Both the position numbers and the translations under genes were made by a program. The notes below the pieces were generated by a model that was not told the origin of the DNA, did no database searches, and was given only the letters and a program-made list of their open reading frames with translations. Of a stretch of DNA of 64,000 bases, positions 60,722 through 64,000 are shown in pieces. The stretch spans positions 62,001-126,000 of the forward strand of contig JAEUUY010000029.1 in assembly GCA_016787225.1 (NCBI GenBank), in the 5' to 3' direction. This DNA is from Chitinophagales bacterium. Lineage in GTDB: Bacteria; Bacteroidota; Bacteroidia; Chitinophagales; JADJOU01. Within the stretch, counting starts at the first letter, position 1. Each line of letters opens with the position of its first letter.

Positions 60722-61369
60722 ATGAATTTCGCAATTGCTCGTTTTTTCTCCACAGCATTTCACCCTATACTCATTCCTATTTACAATATATTGATTATTT
60801 TATATATGGTCCCTTACCGCTACATCCATGTCAATGATAAGGTTTGGAATCTTACTATAGGAATAATTATAGCTATGACAGTCTTTATTCCAGCATTTAC
60901 GGTGTTCATAATGAAAAAACTGAAAATAGTCGAAGACTACGATATCAGTATTCAAAAGCAGCGAATTTTACCCTATTTAATTTTCTTTTTCTTCTATTTA
61001 ATGACGTTTTTAACATTGCGGCCCAAGCTCAATAGCTCCATAGTTTTCATGGAAGATAATTTATTAGCTGCTGTATTGTTGGGTGCTACGATTTCACTCT
61101 GTTTAGCCTTTTTTCTTAACAACTTCCTAAAAGTAAGCGTTCATGCTATGGGCGTTACCAATCTATTTATGGTAGTCAGCTTGTTATCTCGAAATACCCA
61201 TCAAGTCACGTTTTTTCTAGTTTTATTGAGTCTGATAGTCGTAGGATTTACAGGAAGTGCTCGGATATACCTAAGAGCACACACTCCTAGAGAAGTATAT
61301 TATGGCATATTTTGTGGTGTATTAGGCCAGTTGATTGCTTTTTTGGTTTATTTTGATAAGGGTATATAA
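60722..61369 (+). CDS. PAP2-like integral membrane protein
   Basis: A 215-residue protein with six TM segments. SARIYLRAHTPREVYYGIFCG near the end matches the PAP2 motif SR-x-x-x-x-H-x-x-x-D/E in shape, and IQKQRILPYLIFF is typical of this family; the first phosphatase motif (K-x6-RP) is unclear. The family usually sits beside rpoN in Bacteroidetes. Lipid-phosphatase activity is uncertain. Confidence 0.7.
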   Translation: MNFAIARFFSTAFHPILIPIYNILIILYMVPYRYIHVNDKVWNLTIGIIIAMTVFIPAFTVFIMKKLKIVEDYDISIQKQRILPYLIFFFFYLMTFLTLRPKLNSSIVFMEDNLLAAVLLGATISLCLAFFLNNFLKVSVHAMGVTNLFMVVSLLSRNTHQVTFFLVLLSLIVVGFTGSARIYLRAHTPREVYYGIFCGVLGQLIAFLVYFDKGI

Positions 61370-61378
61370 ATAGATATT

Positions 61379-64000
61379 CTATCTCAATAGCATAAAATTA
61401 CCTTCACCAGACACTACTTTGCCGGGAATATAGGATTCTGCCTCATAGGTATAAAAGTATACGTCCGAGTTTTGGGGTACATCTTTGTATATCCCATTCC
61501 ATCCATAGTTTTCATCATTCGATATGAAAATCAACTGACCTTGCCTATTGAATATTTTAAAACTCAATAGCTTCTTGATCCCGAATCCTCTCGCATAGAG
61601 GATATCATTATTGCCATCGCCATTCGGGCTAAATGCAGTAGGTACCTTGACTAATATTTCTGGATATAGCCTTATCACGTACTTATAAGTCGATTTAAAG
61701 CATTTCTTATAATCCTCTAAAGTCAAATTATAGATGATAGAATCAAATATTTGCATCTCCGGATTCGCACAATTTTCACAGGAAGGATTCACCCATTTCG
61801 GCGACCAAGTATAGGTCCATAATGGATCATAACCTACAGGCAATACTATTTTCTTTCCCATAGCTACAATGGTATCCCATGACTTCTCTACTCGAGGGGA
61901 TAAGACATTCGCCAATACTGGTATAGAATCTTTACACCCTTTTTCAGAGACCCCTGTCAGGGTAATTAGGGTGTTTTTCGAAACTTGTGTTCGAATAGGA
62001 GATTGATTAAATGGAGACCCTTTAAAAGAATCTGGACTAATAAAGATTTTAGAATTCGGTAAATCCACAGTGTAAACAATATCCGTTTTCTTACCGAGAC
62101 AGACCGTGTCTATGGTGGCTAAAATCTTCGGTTTAGGAAATAAAATTAAATTGGTGATACTACTATCTACACAGCCCAGAGGTGACCTATAGGCATACTG
62201 CTTTATACGATAGACTCCTGCAGTATTAAAATTATATATAAAAGAATCTGAACTCGACTGACTAGAATCTCCATTGCTCATTATCCATCGAAAATAATCT
62301 CCACGCGGAGCTAAATTATGAATAAGGATAGGTCTATGACAAAACGCAGTATCTACACCATCATTTATCCTATGTTTTGAAATTGCTTCGTATACCACTA
62401 CGGTATCGACTTTAGCCAATGGACAAGATTTATGAGGAGCATAGACGATAAAACTTATTGGTATAGAATCTGAGTTAGCATTGGCTATAGTATATTTATG
62501 AGTCACTACTCGATCTGTTCCGCTGCGGATAGTTCCATCGCCAAATGACCAGAGCACGGTATCTACATCCTGCGTATTGATGAGTGTGAAGGTAATGCTG
62601 TCATTTTTACATATAGTTGGTTTATCTAGTGAGAGATCAGCCAGTGGTCCATACACCGTATCATAAATAGGAATGACTAGGTTGCAACCATAATCAGTCC
62701 AAAATACGGCTTCAATGAGGTTAGCACCTCTATCCAGGTCTATGGTCGCTGGGTTTACGGTTCTAGGACTTCCTTTATGTACAAATTTGAATGCCAAGGA
62801 TGGTATAGCTGCACTATCGAAATAACTGATGGTCGTCACACCCGGAAAACATTTATTCAAGGAAGAATCAAAACTGTTTTCAATATGCAGTCTCGGTCTG
62901 GGAAGAACTATAGTGCTATCTACAAAGGTCTTGGTACAACCCGTTTTTCGGCTAGTCTTTTCAAGCCTTATCCGTTGCTTGCCCAGTCCAGAAAATTTAT
63001 GGTTTAGCGAAAATAAAGTATCATTGGGAATTAAAACATTATTGACATACCATCGATACTTAAATTTAATAATGTCGTTTTCTGTACTGCGAATATTGTG
63101 CGTAAGATCTTGACAGGAAGTATCTGGTACGATAAGTTTGGATGTGTCTACAGAGAAATAAAAATATTTTTCTAAAGTTTTAGTGGCACAGTTTTTCGTG
63201 TCCTTAATTTCTAGTCTAAATCTAAAAGTATCGGCTATTCTCGTTTCCGCAAATAATGAGACATTAAAATTAGTAGAGGCTAGGATAATACTATCTCTAT
63301 TGTTTTTTATACGATAGATGTTCCATATCGTAGATGCTAAACCGAATGGACTTGTAGATAGATTCTGAAGGTGCACCCACTGCGAAGGGGGGCAACTATC
63401 GGTATAGTTTACTGAAAAATCTATGGTATTATCTGTCAGAACAACCCTTTTAGTTATTTTGTCTTCACAGCCATTCATATCACGAGCTATGAGTGTTAAA
63501 TTCATAGTATCTTCCCATATTTGAACGGGTATAGGTGCATTCGATGTGTAGGGGGGATATTTTTTAGCTGGGAATCCCGGTTTGGCTATGCTTTCTAGTT
63601 GCCAAGTAAATCTATATCCTTGGTCCATATCTGCATTTCTACTTTGACTTGGGTCTAAGCTATAAGGTGTTCCATTTAGAAACTGGTCAGGGTTTATACG
63701 CTTACAAAAGAGGGTATCGCTAAAAAAGGCTTTCACCTTTCTTATTTTTATGGTAGCAGAGTCTTGGTATTTACAGCCATTCGGATTTTCAGAATAGAGT
63801 TTTACCCGATAGTCGATACTATCACCGAGAAACTTATGCCATATCGTATCTTTTAAGGTATCATAGATAGTACCATCTCCAAAGTTCCAATTTATTTTTG
63901 TCTGTATATCAGCTGTATCAGTGACGATAAACTGTATGCTATCTCTACGACTGCATTTAAAATCATAATCCAGATTAAATTTAGGTCCTGATATTTGAAG
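61379..64000 (-). CDS. Partial large PKD/gliding-type C-terminal domain protein
   Basis: The frame is open through 64000 on the minus strand (874 codons here); the GTG at 63736 is internal, since NGCKYQDSATIKIRKVKAFF continues upstream in frame, preceded by a PKD-like WNFGDGTIYD. The visible part has PKD-like repeats (SFGDGTIRSGTDRVVTHKY; MSNGDSSQSSSDSFIYNF) and ends in a T9SS type B/gliding-motility C-terminal domain (VPTAFSPNGDGNNDILYARG...KIFNRQGQLIF...GNFMLLR). It is a secreted, surface-exposed protein. The N-terminus lies beyond the window. Confidence 0.88.
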   Translation of the reverse strand, partial: LQISGPKFNLDYDFKCSRRDSIQFIVTDTADIQTKINWNFGDGTIYDTLKDTIWHKFLGDSIDYRVKLYSENPNGCKYQDSATIKIRKVKAFFSDTLFCKRINPDQFLNGTPYSLDPSQSRNADMDQGYRFTWQLESIAKPGFPAKKYPPYTSNAPIPVQIWEDTMNLTLIARDMNGCEDKITKRVVLTDNTIDFSVNYTDSCPPSQWVHLQNLSTSPFGLASTIWNIYRIKNNRDSIILASTNFNVSLFAETRIADTFRFRLEIKDTKNCATKTLEKYFYFSVDTSKLIVPDTSCQDLTHNIRSTENDIIKFKYRWYVNNVLIPNDTLFSLNHKFSGLGKQRIRLEKTSRKTGCTKTFVDSTIVLPRPRLHIENSFDSSLNKCFPGVTTISYFDSAAIPSLAFKFVHKGSPRTVNPATIDLDRGANLIEAVFWTDYGCNLVIPIYDTVYGPLADLSLDKPTICKNDSITFTLINTQDVDTVLWSFGDGTIRSGTDRVVTHKYTIANANSDSIPISFIVYAPHKSCPLAKVDTVVVYEAISKHRINDGVDTAFCHRPILIHNLAPRGDYFRWIMSNGDSSQSSSDSFIYNFNTAGVYRIKQYAYRSPLGCVDSSITNLILFPKPKILATIDTVCLGKKTDIVYTVDLPNSKIFISPDSFKGSPFNQSPIRTQVSKNTLITLTGVSEKGCKDSIPVLANVLSPRVEKSWDTIVAMGKKIVLPVGYDPLWTYTWSPKWVNPSCENCANPEMQIFDSIIYNLTLEDYKKCFKSTYKYVIRLYPEILVKVPTAFSPNGDGNNDILYARGFGIKKLLSFKIFNRQGQLIFISNDENYGWNGIYKDVPQNSDVYFYTYEAESYIPGKVVSGEGNFMLLR

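Noticed and set aside
63736-64000. GTG at 63736 as the start of the PKD protein
   Set aside because: The frame is open from there to the window edge and encodes a further PKD-like repeat, so the gene begins outside.

Overview
The window is chromosomal DNA of a Bacteroidetes (Bacteroidota) bacterium. Evidence: AT-rich DNA; several -7 promoter boxes of the TAnnTTTG type; type IX secretion (T9SS) C-terminal sorting domains and a gliding-type C-terminal domain; TonB-receptor-like barrels with carboxypeptidase-regulatory N-termini; a DUF5686 protein; a propeller/Y_Y_Y histidine kinase with a LytTR partner; and menaquinone synthesis (MenD). I cannot name the genus.

Layout. 1-4678 (minus) is a compact small-genome virus or prophage-like block: a Rep_trans-type rolling-circle initiator, a small cytosine methyltransferase, a candidate structural protein, several tiny unknown ORFs and hairpin-rich spacers that look like replication origins. 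A dif/Xer-like site lies at its right edge (4690-4717), beside host genes for a pentameric ligand-gated ion channel homologue, TspO and a GT1-type glycosyltransferase. 7853-12014 is a type II restriction-modification cassette: XRE controller, C5-methyltransferase, PD-(D/E)XK protein and Sau3AI/MutH-like endonuclease, with a well-formed promoter between two matched operators. 12515-18956 is housekeeping: purS, rsmI, SDR, IMPACT/YigZ, menD, GT9 and DUF4254, DUF1761. 19020-27222 carries a DUF5686 outer-membrane protein, a tRNA(CAT) with two degenerate tandem copies, a papain-like protease broken by one in-frame TGA, and a large T9SS-secreted mosaic protein. 27406-32306 holds a methylmalonyl-CoA mutase small-subunit homologue, an ABC exporter pair, a bestrophin homologue, and a metal-binding-domain gene interrupted by a palindromic repeat element.

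32594-49934 contains a TonB-receptor-like barrel, a LytTR two-component pair and, divergent from it, an 11-kb four-gene plus-strand operon: a predicted outer-membrane barrel, a stand-alone TANFOR-like module, a 2007-residue protein beginning with the same module, and a fibronectin-III-like repeat protein. This looks like an envelope or surface assembly of unknown role. 50040-53877 has an AraC/DJ-1 regulator with an outer-membrane barrel and a small lipoprotein. 53943-59098 is a minus-strand run: orphan DNA methyltransferase, NAD kinase, CBS protein, alpha/beta hydrolase, 2OG-Fe(II) oxygenase and a GT39-like membrane protein. rpoN and a PAP2-like membrane protein follow on the plus strand. The window ends inside a large PKD/gliding-C-terminal protein open to the edge.

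The best candidates for something new are the putative Xer-integrated small phage at 1-4717 and the TANFOR-like operon at 39149-49934. Everything is read by eye; no database search was run.
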